This document shows, in pieces, positions 1-8,208 of a DNA stretch of 64,000 bases. Each line of letters opens with the position of its first letter. The first letter of the stretch is position 1. This stretch comes from Brevibacterium limosum (GTDB lineage: Bacteria > Actinomycetota > Actinomycetes > Actinomycetales > Brevibacteriaceae), in assembly GCF_011617705.1 (NCBI RefSeq), contig NZ_CP050154.1, positions 62,001 through 126,000 on the forward strand, read 5' to 3'. Both the position numbers and the translations under genes were made by a program. Under the pieces are notes generated by a model, which worked only from the letters and a program-made list of their open reading frames with translations, had not been told where the DNA came from and ran no database searches.

Positions 1-926
1 CGAACACGTGGCGTCACGTCGCTTTCGTCGAACAGGATTCCGACCGGATCGAGAAGGCCCGCGAATCCGGACGCAAGCTCGTCAACCTCGGGATGCCGAC
101 GATCCGACCCCGCACGGATGAGTCATCGGGGGCCCAGCCTCTCGACGGCGCCCTCGGTGCTGCTGCGGAGGGGCGGACCAGCGCAGGACTGCCGACGACA
201 CCGGAGCTCGGTGTCGACCTGTTGGCTCCCGGTGCCCTGGAGCCGACTGACCCTGCAGACTTCACCGGCGTCGATACGACCCCGCCGGACACCGCCGACT
301 TCCGCTGGCTGATGTCCTCGGACGTGTGCAAACACTGCACACATGCAGGCTGTCTCGACGTCTGCCCGACCGGCGCCCTGTTCCGCACCGAATTCGACAC
401 CGTCGTCGTGCAGAACGATGTCTGCAACGGCTGCGGCACCTGCGTGGCCGGCTGCCCCTTCGGTGTCATCGAACGCCGCGACGACGGCACGATCAACACT
501 CCCACCGACCGGGAAGATCGCAAGGCCGCGGATATGGACGTGCCGGACAAGGGCACCGCGAACAAGTGCACGCTCTGCTACGACCGCCTCGTCGAGGGCC
601 AGGAACCGGCCTGTGCGCAGACCTGCCCGACTCAGTCGATCAAGTTCGGCGACCGGGACGACATGGTCGCCCAGGCACATGAACGCGTGGCCGCACTGCA
701 CGAGAAGGGGCTGACCGAGGCCCGCCTCTACGGAGCGAACCCGAACGACGGCGTCGGCGGCACCGGGTCCGTCTTCCTCCTCCTCGACGAGCCCGAGGTC
801 TACGGGCTGCCGCCGGATCCCAGGGTGGTGACGAAGGACCTGCCCGGCATGTATGCGAAGGCCGGCCTGGCGGCGCTCGGCATGGCGGCGGCGGCCGGTC
901 TCGCGTTCCTGGGGAGCAGGCGTTGA
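1..926 (+). CDS. Formate dehydrogenase-type 4Fe-4S (beta) subunit, 5' end outside window
   Basis: Electron-transfer subunit that passes electrons from a molybdopterin catalytic subunit to the membrane partner. The frame is open from base 3, and the residues before the ATG at 93 read NTWRHVAFVEQDSDRIEKAR, a typical internal stretch of this family, so that ATG is internal and the gene starts upstream of the window. Four cysteine groups for [4Fe-4S] clusters are visible (CKHCTHAGCLDVCP, CNGCGTCVAGCP, CTLC and CAQTCP). A hydrophobic helix near the C terminus ends in GSRR and probably anchors the protein. The stop overlaps the TTG start of the membrane subunit (TTGA). The assignment to formate rather than another substrate rests on the adjacent selenocysteine genes and is inference. 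Confidence 0.88.
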   Translation, partial: NTWRHVAFVEQDSDRIEKARESGRKLVNLGMPTIRPRTDESSGAQPLDGALGAAAEGRTSAGLPTTPELGVDLLAPGALEPTDPADFTGVDTTPPDTADFRWLMSSDVCKHCTHAGCLDVCPTGALFRTEFDTVVVQNDVCNGCGTCVAGCPFGVIERRDDGTINTPTDREDRKAADMDVPDKGTANKCTLCYDRLVEGQEPACAQTCPTQSIKFGDRDDMVAQAHERVAALHEKGLTEARLYGANPNDGVGGTGSVFLLLDEPEVYGLPPDPRVVTKDLPGMYAKAGLAALGMAAAAGLAFLGSRR

Positions 927-2197
927 GCACATCCGAATTCGATTCCTACCGACCACCCGAGCCGGAAGGCGGACGGAAGAAACGTCGCCGAGGCGGCCGC
1001 GGCGGTCCCGGCGGACGCCGCGGTGGGCCCGGCGGTCAGGGTTGGAAGAACCGGGGGGCCGAGGGCAATCGTGAGATGCCGATGGTCGAGGACGTCGAAT
1101 TCACGTCCTACTACGGCAGACCCATCGTCAAGGCTCCGCCGTGGGGCGACGAGATCGCCCTCTACCTGTTCCTCGGAGGCCTGGCCGGAGGCTCCTCCCT
1201 GCTGGGCCTGGGTGCACAGTTCACCGATCGCCCCGGTCTGCGCATCGCCACGAGGCTCACGGCGCTCACCGCGACCGGTGTGGGCGGCGCGGCCCTCGTG
1301 GCCGACCTCGGGCGGCCGGAGCGCTTCATCAACATGATGCGTGTGTTCAAGGTGTCCTCGCCGATGAGCTTGGGCACCTGGATACTCTCGGGCTTCGGCG
1401 TCGGCTCGGGAGTGCTCGCTGCCATCGAGGTCGATCGGCTGACCGGTGACAAGCTGCTGCCCTTCGGCCCGCTGCGACGTCTGCTCCACGCCTTCGAGAC
1501 GCCTGCCGCCATCGAGTCCGCTCTCTTCGCCACTCCTCTGGCTGCGTACACCGGGGTGCTGCTCGGCGATACCGCGGTTCCCACCTGGAACGCGGCCGGT
1601 CGCAATGGACTGACGTACGTGTTCGCGTCGTCTGCCGCGCTGGCCGCCGGTGGTGCCGCCATGGGGCTGGCGCCGGTTCGCGAGGCGGGGCCCGCTCGTC
1701 TGCTCGCGCTGACCGGTGCCGCGAGTGAAGTGGTGGCGATGGACCGGATGAAGAAGGGGATGCATCCCGCCGAGGTCGATCCCATGGAAGAGGGCGAACC
1801 CGGTCACAAGCTCCATCGGGCCGAGAAGCTGCTCATCGCCGGAGCCATCGGCACCGCCGTCGCCGAGGTGGGCGCCAGGGTGTTCGCGAAGAAGCTGGCG
1901 CGCGGTGGCGGTGCAGCTGGTGGCGCGACTGGTGCGATTGCGGATGCCGTGAGCCGCGCTGTTGGTTCAGCTGGCCGCGGCAAACGCAGCTGGAAGACCC
2001 GCGCTGTGCTGCGCGGACTGTCCGTCGTCTCCGGTGCGGCTCTTGCGGCCGCCTCGGCGTACACGCGTTTCGGTGTACTCGAGGCAGGCATCGAATCGAC
2101 GAAGGATCCCAGGCAGGTCGTCGAACCCCAGCGCGCTCGCCTCGAAGAGCGTCGCGCGGCCGGCATCACCGACGACTCGATCACCACCGGACGGTAA
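923..2197 (+). CDS. nrfD: NrfD/PsrC-family membrane subunit (quinone-reducing partner of the Fe-S subunit)
   Basis: Integral membrane subunit expected to pass electrons from the Fe-S subunit to the quinone pool. The start is TTG, in a TTGA overlap with the previous stop, which implies translational coupling. After about 70 soluble residues come several hydrophobic segments, beginning with EIALYLFLGGLAGGSSLLGLG, typical of NrfD proteins. The N-terminal tail is odd: residues 18-45 are almost entirely Arg, Lys and Gly with repeated RGG/GGP units. The C-terminal third is Ala/Gly-rich with further hydrophobic stretches and ends in a charged tail. Length is 424 residues, within the usual range plus the tail. 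Confidence 0.85.
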   Translation: MSTSEFDSYRPPEPEGGRKKRRRGGRGGPGGRRGGPGGQGWKNRGAEGNREMPMVEDVEFTSYYGRPIVKAPPWGDEIALYLFLGGLAGGSSLLGLGAQFTDRPGLRIATRLTALTATGVGGAALVADLGRPERFINMMRVFKVSSPMSLGTWILSGFGVGSGVLAAIEVDRLTGDKLLPFGPLRRLLHAFETPAAIESALFATPLAAYTGVLLGDTAVPTWNAAGRNGLTYVFASSAALAAGGAAMGLAPVREAGPARLLALTGAASEVVAMDRMKKGMHPAEVDPMEEGEPGHKLHRAEKLLIAGAIGTAVAEVGARVFAKKLARGGGAAGGATGAIADAVSRAVGSAGRGKRSWKTRAVLRGLSVVSGAALAAASAYTRFGVLEAGIESTKDPRQVVEPQRARLEERRAAGITDDSITTGR

Positions 2198-2395
2198 GCG
2201 TCCCTCACCGATAGTGGCTCTGGCTACTGTTGGTGTCGGCGCCTACAGTTCGCTCGGCATCTCTCACCGTGAGCTCCGAAGCCTCGCCGAAACCACTCGG
2301 TGCAGCGGTGCGATTCGGAGCTGACGGCGTGTGATGCCCGTCGGTTCGGCAACGAGGCTTGCGGAAAGAGTCTCGTCGGGTAACGTGAGAAACCT

Positions 2396-2626
2396 ATGAA
2401 GAAGCTGCTCAAGGACCGCGAAAGCCTGAGAAGTGGTGTGCTCGTGGCGCTGCTCTTCCCGCTGGTCTACTTCGGCATGAATCTGCTCGGCTGGGGCAAC
2501 GAGTCTTTCAACTGGTGGCAGACACTGCTGGGTGGCCTATTCACTGGCGTCTTCTTCTGGTTCTTCATGTCCAGCTTCCGCCAGTTCCGCGACGAGGACG
2601 TGACCCCGCCCAGCCAAAGGAAATAG
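2396..2626 (+). CDS. Small two-helix membrane protein, unknown function
   Basis: A 76-residue protein that I do not recognise. A basic N terminus (MKKLLKDRESLRSG) precedes two hydrophobic segments, at about residues 14-32 and 40-59. A charged tail of about 17 residues, rich in Asp/Glu and Arg, follows. Codon use is GC-biased at third positions, which supports real coding. It lies about 200 bases after the NrfD gene on the same strand and is followed convergently by selD. A link to the dehydrogenase is possible but nothing in the sequence shows it. Confidence 0.7.
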   Translation: MKKLLKDRESLRSGVLVALLFPLVYFGMNLLGWGNESFNWWQTLLGGLFTGVFFWFFMSSFRQFRDEDVTPPSQRK

Positions 2627-2679
2627 CAGCCGCGGACTGGTGGCACCCGCATCCGAGTGTGAAGTGCCCCTGGCGAAAC

Positions 2680-3666
2680 TCACCGCACGTGCACACCCGA
2701 GCCGGCGACGATCTCGCCGATGACAGGGTGACCGGGCAGCTCGCCGACGACGAGCAGTCCGCCCGAGGTCTGCGCATCGGCCAGAAGCAGCAGGTCATCC
2801 TCGCTCACCGAATCATCAGCGGTGAGATGCGGTCGCACCCAGTCGAGGTTGCGCCGCGTTCCGCCTGAGACATAACCGGCGGCGACCGACTCATCGACAC
2901 CGTCGAGGCGCGGCACCGCGGCCGCGTCGATGACGGCACCGACCCCCGAGGCACGAGCCATCTTGAAGAGGTGGCCGAGCAGACCGAAACCGGTGACGTC
3001 GGTCGCCGCCCGAACACCAGCGGCAACAGCGGCCCGTGACGCCTCGTCGTTGAGCGCGGTCATCGTCGCGATGGCCTCATCGAAACGATCACCCGTAGCC
3101 TTGTGCCGATTGTTGAGGATGCCCACGCCGATCGGCTTGGTCAAGGTCAGGGGCAGCCCCGTCTCGGCGGCGTCATTGCGCAAGATCTCATCCGGGTGGG
3201 CGATGCCGGTCACGGCCATCCCGTACTTCGGTTCGGGATCATCGATCGAATGTCCGCCGGCCACGGGGCAGCTCGCCTGCGCGGCAACGTCGAGCCCGCC
3301 GCGCAGGACCTCGGTGAGCAGCTCCATCGGCAGCTTCTCGCGCGGCCATCCGACGAGGTTGATCGCCGTGACCGGTGTCCCACCCATCGCGTAGATGTCG
3401 GAGAGCGCATTCGCGGCAGCGATCCGTCCCCAGTCGTAGGCATCGTCGACGACGGGAGTGAAGAAGTCCGCGGTCGACAGCACCGCGAGATCCTCACGAA
3501 CCCGCACCGCCGAGGCGTCGTCACCATCGTCGAGGCCGACGAGGACATCGGGGGAAGACTGTCCCGTGAGCCCACGGACAGCGTCCTCGAGCTCACCCGG
3601 CGGGATCTTGCAGGCGCATCCTCCGCCGTGGGCGAACGAGGTCAGACGGTCCACAGTCGCAGTCAT
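2680..3666 (-). CDS. selD: Selenide, water dikinase SelD
   Basis: Makes selenophosphate from selenide and ATP, the selenium donor for selenocysteine synthesis. The N terminus carries the catalytic motif GGGCACK with Cys17 and Lys20, the same positions as in E. coli SelD; this copy has Cys rather than Sec at the catalytic position. The ATP-binding AIRS-type core follows, with VGLDDGDDA, GGTPVTAINLVGWP and ATDVTGFGLLGHL. Length is 328 residues, normal for the family. It is transcribed divergently from selC-selA-selB, with 115 bases between its start and the tRNA, so all Sec-synthesis genes share one regulatory region. Confidence 0.96.
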   Translation of the reverse strand: MTATVDRLTSFAHGGGCACKIPPGELEDAVRGLTGQSSPDVLVGLDDGDDASAVRVREDLAVLSTADFFTPVVDDAYDWGRIAAANALSDIYAMGGTPVTAINLVGWPREKLPMELLTEVLRGGLDVAAQASCPVAGGHSIDDPEPKYGMAVTGIAHPDEILRNDAAETGLPLTLTKPIGVGILNNRHKATGDRFDEAIATMTALNDEASRAAVAAGVRAATDVTGFGLLGHLFKMARASGVGAVIDAAAVPRLDGVDESVAAGYVSGGTRRNLDWVRPHLTADDSVSEDDLLLLADAQTSGGLLVVGELPGHPVIGEIVAGSGVHVR

Positions 3667-3781
3667 ACCGTGAGACTAACACTGGTGGCGACGACCCGTC
3701 ACCAGACGCCGCGTGTGGGCCCCACCGACCGCGGCGAGGCGGGCGAACACAGCCGCTGACGGCCGCGATAGGATGACCGGT

Positions 3782-3876
3782 GGAGGCGTCCGTGTCCTGG
3801 TGGGCGCCCTGGTCTTCAAAACCAGTGAGACCGAGTATCTCGGTCTGGCGGGTTCGATTCCCGTCCGCCTCCGCCA
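3782..3876 (+). tRNA. selC: tRNA-Sec (anticodon TCA)
   Basis: Selenocysteine tRNA that reads UGA. The sequence starts GGAGGCG and ends CGCCTCC-G-CCA, with the CCA encoded. The anticodon stem CTGGT/ACCAG encloses the loop CTTCAAA, placing anticodon TCA at 3816-3818. A long variable arm (AGACCGAG/CTCGGTCT around a 3-base loop) follows. The T loop TTCGATT sits on a GC-rich stem. The length of 95 bases matches E. coli selC, and the acceptor plus T stem totals about 13 pairs, the bacterial tRNA-Sec hallmark. It lies 61 bases before selA. Confidence 0.97.
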
Positions 3877-3937
3877 ACCTTTTCGTGGTCACCTCGACGA
3901 GGTGGCGCACCCGCGTCGGCACACCCAAGGAGGGCAG

Positions 3938-5326
3938 ATGGTCGAGTCCGACCCGCGTCGGTCCATTCCGCGCACGGATCATCTCCTCGCCCTCCCTGAG
4001 GTCGTCGCCGCCGGTGAGCACCTCAAGCAGGGGACGATCAAGGCGATCATCTCCGAGGTGCAGACCGCGGCCCGAACCGGTGAGATCCCCGTCGCCGAGG
4101 TGGCCCCCACCATCATTTCCAGGCTCGGTTCCCGTTCGGCCTCCTCCCTGACCCCGGTGCTCAACGCCACCGGAATCCTCGTCCACACGAATCTCGGCCG
4201 CGCACCGCTCTCTACTGCGGCGACACGGGCCATCACCGAGGCGGCCGGCTACGTCGACGTCGAAATGGACCTCGGCACCGGCAAACGCAGCAAGCGAGGG
4301 GCCGGGGCGAAGGCCGCCCTGTTGCGGGCGTGTCCTGCCGCCGAGGACGCCCTCGTCGTCAACAACGGAGCCGCGGCCCTGCTGCTGGCCGTCACGGCAC
4401 TGCGCGGCAGCTCCCCGGTGGGCACCGCCTCGGCGAGTGGCGATTCTGCGCGGAATTCCCGCGCTGATTCCGAGCCCGGCGAGATCGTCATCAGCCGCGG
4501 CGAACTCATCGAGATCGGTGCCGGGTTCCGCCTCACCGACCTCATGACCACGACCGGTGCACGGCTGCGCGAGGTCGGCACGACGAACCGCACCCACCTG
4601 GCCGACTACGCCGAGGCGATCGGCCCGAACACATCGAGTCTGCTCAAGGTGCACACCAGCAACTTCCGCGTCGAGGGGTTCACCTCCGCCGTCGACGTGG
4701 CCGACCTGCGCGGACTCGCCGATCACCACGGACTGCCGCTCATCGTCGACCTCGGTTCCGGACTCTTCACTCCCGACCCGGCCCTGCCCGATGAACCCGA
4801 TATCGACTCGGCTCTGCGCGCCGGCGCCGACCTCGTCATCGTCTCCGGCGACAAACTGCTGGGCGGACCGCAGGCCGGGCTCATCCTCGGCCGCACCGAA
4901 GCGGTGCAGACACTGGCGAAACACCCCCTGGCCCGGGCGCTGCGGACCGACAAACTCACCCTCGCCGCGCTCGAGGCGACGATCACGGACGCCGCGAACC
5001 CGATCCACGATGCCCTCCACATCGACCCGGACCGTCTGCGCGAACGCACCGAGACCCTCGCCGAGGCAGTCGGTGCCACAGTCGTCGAACACGACGGTCG
5101 AGTCGGCGGCGGGGGAGCCCCCGGAGTCCCCCTGCACGGCTGGGCCGTCGAACTGCCCGAAGACTGCGCCCACGCACTGCGTGCCGGCGATCCCGCGATC
5201 GTCGCTCGCGTCCATCAGGGGCGATGCCTCATCGACCTGCGCTGCGTACCCGAAAGCGACGACCAGTGCGTCGCCGCCGCCATCGGCGGGGTGCTGGGAC
5301 CTCGCCACCTCGGTGACAATGGCTGA
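3938..5326 (+). CDS. selA: L-seryl-tRNA(Sec) selenium transferase SelA
   Basis: PLP enzyme that converts seryl-tRNA(Sec) to selenocysteinyl-tRNA(Sec) using selenophosphate. The start is the ATG at 3938, preceded by AAGGAGGG with 5-7 base spacing; the frame is open further upstream only because it runs through the tRNA gene. The N terminus contains IPRTDHLL, followed by the family motif VLNATGILVHTNLGRAPLS. The PLP lysine is in SGDKLLGGPQAG at about residue 306. Length is 462 residues, as expected. Its last eight bases overlap the start of selB. Confidence 0.96.
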   Translation: MVESDPRRSIPRTDHLLALPEVVAAGEHLKQGTIKAIISEVQTAARTGEIPVAEVAPTIISRLGSRSASSLTPVLNATGILVHTNLGRAPLSTAATRAITEAAGYVDVEMDLGTGKRSKRGAGAKAALLRACPAAEDALVVNNGAAALLLAVTALRGSSPVGTASASGDSARNSRADSEPGEIVISRGELIEIGAGFRLTDLMTTTGARLREVGTTNRTHLADYAEAIGPNTSSLLKVHTSNFRVEGFTSAVDVADLRGLADHHGLPLIVDLGSGLFTPDPALPDEPDIDSALRAGADLVIVSGDKLLGGPQAGLILGRTEAVQTLAKHPLARALRTDKLTLAALEATITDAANPIHDALHIDPDRLRERTETLAEAVGATVVEHDGRVGGGGAPGVPLHGWAVELPEDCAHALRAGDPAIVARVHQGRCLIDLRCVPESDDQCVAAAIGGVLGPRHLGDNG

Positions 5327-7256
5327 GATGCCCCACGCCGCCGAAGAGGCAACCGCCGGCACCTTCGTCATCGCTACCGCCGGGCACGTCGACCACGGGA
5401 AGTCGACGCTGGTGGGTGCCCTGACCGGAATGGAACCCGACCGCTGGGCCGAGGAGAAGAAGCGCGGTCTGACGATCGACCTCGGCTTCGCCTGGACGAC
5501 TCTGCCCTCGGGCCGGGAGCTCGCGTTCGTCGACGTCCCCGGACACGAGAAGTTCCTCGCGAACATGCTCGCCGGGCTCGGCCCCGCCCCCATCGCCTGC
5601 TTCGTCATCGCCGCCGACAAGGGCTGGCAGGCCCAATCGAGTGACCACCGCGACGCGATCAACGCGCTCGGCATCACCCACGGCCTCGTCGTCATCACCC
5701 GCGCCGACCTCGCCCCTGACTCCCTTGAGACCACGAAGGCGCAGGCCAGCGCCCAGCTGCGTAAAACAACACTCGAAGCGGCCCCGATCGTCACGGTCTC
5801 GGCCACGACCGGGGAGGGTCTGCCCGAACTCATCAGCGTCCTCGACGAGGTCACGGCCACAGCCGAGCCCCCGTCCGCCTCGGCGCGTGTGCGGTTGTGG
5901 GTCGACCGAGCGTTCACGATCAGAGGCGCCGGCACCGTCGTCACCGGAACACTCACCGCAGGCACCCTGACCACCGGCGATACCGTCGAACTGCGCGGAG
6001 AGACCATCGACCGGGCCGTGGGCGTGCGCGGTCTGCAGTCCCGGAATTCCACCACCACCGAGGTGGTCCCGCAGGCCCGCGTGGCCGTGAACCTCCGCGA
6101 CGTTCCCGCCGATGACCTCCACCGCGGCGACGCCCTGCTCACCGCCGACACCTGGCCGATCGTCGACACGATCGACGTTCGCCGCACCATGGGCGAGGCC
6201 CTCGACTCCGGCATCCACGAACTCATGGCCCATATCGGCACCGCCGCCGTCCCCGCTCGATTGCGGGCCTTCGATGCCGACCACGCCCGTCTCACCCTCG
6301 ACCGACCGCTTCCCCTCCAGGTCGGCGACCGGATTGTGCTCCGCGCCCCAGGAAGCCGCAACGTCTTCGCAGGCCTCCTCGTGCTCGACGTCGACCCGCC
6401 CGAACTGTCCCGACGAGGCGACGGTGCCCGGCGAGCTCAAGAGCTGGCCGACCGTCCCATCGAGGGCGATATCCTCGCCGAGGTGGCCCGCCGCGGAGCC
6501 GTCGAACGCGCCGTCCTCACCCGGTTCGGACTTCAGTTTCCCGTCGACGAGGACCTGCCTGGAGAGGTCGAGGAGGTGGGTGGGTGGCTCGTCCACTCGC
6601 CGACGCTGACCGCCTGGGTCGAGGCGGCGAAATCCCTGGTCAGTCGTGAACTCGCCGCTGCACCGATGGTTGCGGGAGTACCCGTCAAGGCCATTGCCGA
6701 GGCATTGCGCCGGACCCCTGGCGCAGGTCGCAGACGAAGCGCCGAGACCAGTCGCGGTGCCTCGCCGAAGGCGAAAGGGCGGCCGACGCGGCCCCTGCCC
6801 GAAGACTCCGGCGGCGCGACTCGCACACTGCTCGGCGCTATCATCTCCCGAGCGGGACTCGAAACCGTCGACGGAATGGCTCGCCCGCCCGGTCACTCCG
6901 CGGACCTCGGAGCCGCCGAAGCCGGGCTCGCCGAGATCGAACGTCGACTCTCAACCGACCCGTTCGCCGCCCCTGAGGCCGATGACCTGCGCGAACTCGG
7001 CCTCGGAGGGCGGGAGCTCGCGGTCGCCGAGAAAGCGGGGCGGATCCTGCGCCTCGGCGACGGGATCGTCGTCTCACCGCGCACGCCCGCGCAGGCGATG
7101 CGGATCCTCGCCGGTCTCGAACAGCCGTTCACGACCAGCCAGGCCAGGCAGGCGTTGGGGACGACCAGGCGGACCGTCATCCCCCTCCTCGAACACCTCG
7201 ACGCGCGCGGATGGACTCGTCGCCTCGACGGTACGCATCGCGAGGTCGTGCGTTAG
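5319..7256 (+). CDS. selB: Selenocysteine-specific elongation factor SelB
   Basis: GTPase that delivers Sec-tRNA to the ribosome at UGA codons followed by a SECIS hairpin. The GTPase domain shows GHVDHGKS (G1), GLTIDLGFAW, DVPGHEKF (G3) and TRAD as the G4 variant. EF-Tu-like beta-barrel domains follow. The C-terminal part, from about residue 380, is the winged-helix region that binds SECIS RNA. The start ATG at 5319 lies inside selA (MAEMPHAAEE); a second in-frame ATG at 5328 is possible. Length is 645 residues. The gene order selC-selA-selB makes a complete decoding cassette. Confidence 0.96.
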   Translation: MAEMPHAAEEATAGTFVIATAGHVDHGKSTLVGALTGMEPDRWAEEKKRGLTIDLGFAWTTLPSGRELAFVDVPGHEKFLANMLAGLGPAPIACFVIAADKGWQAQSSDHRDAINALGITHGLVVITRADLAPDSLETTKAQASAQLRKTTLEAAPIVTVSATTGEGLPELISVLDEVTATAEPPSASARVRLWVDRAFTIRGAGTVVTGTLTAGTLTTGDTVELRGETIDRAVGVRGLQSRNSTTTEVVPQARVAVNLRDVPADDLHRGDALLTADTWPIVDTIDVRRTMGEALDSGIHELMAHIGTAAVPARLRAFDADHARLTLDRPLPLQVGDRIVLRAPGSRNVFAGLLVLDVDPPELSRRGDGARRAQELADRPIEGDILAEVARRGAVERAVLTRFGLQFPVDEDLPGEVEEVGGWLVHSPTLTAWVEAAKSLVSRELAAAPMVAGVPVKAIAEALRRTPGAGRRRSAETSRGASPKAKGRPTRPLPEDSGGATRTLLGAIISRAGLETVDGMARPPGHSADLGAAEAGLAEIERRLSTDPFAAPEADDLRELGLGGRELAVAEKAGRILRLGDGIVVSPRTPAQAMRILAGLEQPFTTSQARQALGTTRRTVIPLLEHLDARGWTRRLDGTHREVVR

Positions 7257-7320
7257 GGGAGTCAGCACTGGTGAGGCGGCGGGGTTTCGGAATCCTATGG
7301 TGAGGAGATCTTCGCAGCGC

Positions 7321-7662
7321 TCAGGAATAGGACGGTTTGTCCACGCTGGTCACCGTGGTGAGCAGGAATGCGCATTCTTCCAGTGCCAGCACCGAGTGGC
7401 GCTCATGGGTGAGGATCCACAGTTCGCCGGCCCCGAACTCCCCCTGCATCTCCTCGCCGAGTTCGACCCGAATGCTGCCGGTCAGCACCTGGATGCTGGC
7501 CGCAGGGGGCGAATTGTGAGCGGGAAGTCGAACGCCATCTGCCAGAGCGATCACTGATTGGCGCAGTTCGCCGTCGTGGGCGACGAGTTCGGCGCTGCGT
7601 CCGTTCTCATTTTCGCGTGCAAGCGCCAAGTGGGTTTCGGTCAGTTCATTCAGGTCAGCCAT
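7321..7662 (-). CDS. Small cupin-fold protein
   Basis: A 113-residue single-domain protein resembling cupins of the kind found as small sensors or sugar-acid/auxin-binding-like proteins. The segment LPAHNSPPAASIQVLTGSIRVELGEE followed by GEFGAGELWILTHERHSVLALEE matches the two conserved cupin strands, with the second motif giving the usual His. I chose the ATG at 7662 because a GAGGA ribosome site sits just upstream; a GTG at 7695 also opens the frame but lacks one. It is convergent with selB. No substrate can be assigned. Confidence 0.75.
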   Translation of the reverse strand: MADLNELTETHLALARENENGRSAELVAHDGELRQSVIALADGVRLPAHNSPPAASIQVLTGSIRVELGEEMQGEFGAGELWILTHERHSVLALEECAFLLTTVTSVDKPSYS

Positions 7663-7718
7663 GTCAGTCCTCAGGGTCGTCGGAGTGTGATCCACGATAC
7701 CCGAGGGCTGCTGGGAGG

Positions 7719-7931
7719 ATGTCGTCCATCGCGGAGGCGGTCAGCCACGCCCTCGAGGAGAACGGCTCCCTCGGTTCGGTCGCCCACGAAGTCTCGTACC
7801 CGTACGACCAGGACGACAGCTTCGTCCCCTACCGCCTGAACGGTGTGATCCTCTCCGGCCCTGAGTTTTCCGTGGCACGCGCCTGCAAGCAGCCCGACGA
7901 GCCGATCGAGACCCCGGTCACGGGCAGGTGA
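7719..7931 (+). CDS. 70-residue orphan, possibly a gene remnant
   Basis: Short reading frame with clear GC-biased third positions from the ATG at 7719 to the stop, and ordinary non-coding composition before it. It begins MSSIAEAVSHALEENG and ends in a Pro/Thr-rich tail. I do not recognise a family. GGGAGG abuts the ATG with almost no spacing, so either initiation is unusual or this is the 3' part of a longer lost gene. It is divergent from the cupin gene, with 56 bases between the starts. Confidence 0.5.
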   Translation: MSSIAEAVSHALEENGSLGSVAHEVSYPYDQDDSFVPYRLNGVILSGPEFSVARACKQPDEPIETPVTGR

Positions 7932-8208
7932 GAGCGCCGCTGGTGACCGCGAGGCGTTCAGCGAACTCTGATCGCATGCACACGGAACCGTGACGATTCG
8001 TTGCGACGAGAATGAGCCTCCTCGGAGTCTCTCTGCATTGAACGGGGCCGCTCGGTCCGTCAGTGTGGTGTGGGGCGATTCCACGGCACCTTCTGCTCTG
8101 GTGTTCCTGTGCCGACCACAGACCGAATACCGCAGAACACAACACGTATGCCGCGCACCAGGAGTCGCCGACCGGGTCGAGGACCCGATCGAGAGAAAGT
8201 GAGAACAG

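Noticed and set aside
2352-2376. Hairpin ACGAGGCT/AGTCTCGT before the 76-residue gene as terminator or riboswitch
   Set aside because: One G-T pair, no T run and no riboswitch features; could be chance in GC-rich DNA.
3713-3937. Upstream extension of the selA reading frame
   Set aside because: It runs straight through the tRNA-Sec gene, and a strong ribosome site with ATG is present at 3938.
4557-5318. Long N-terminal extension of the selB frame
   Set aside because: This part lies within selA in another frame; the SelB GTPase domain starts at 5319.
3593-6361. 922-residue frame on the minus strand opposite selA and selB
   Set aside because: Shadow of GC-rich coding DNA; no family features and fully overlapped by proven genes.
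1-7256. Selenoprotein gene with in-frame TGA inside the window
   Set aside because: The recognised genes here are uninterrupted and SelD has Cys; the predicted Sec subunit must lie left of the window.
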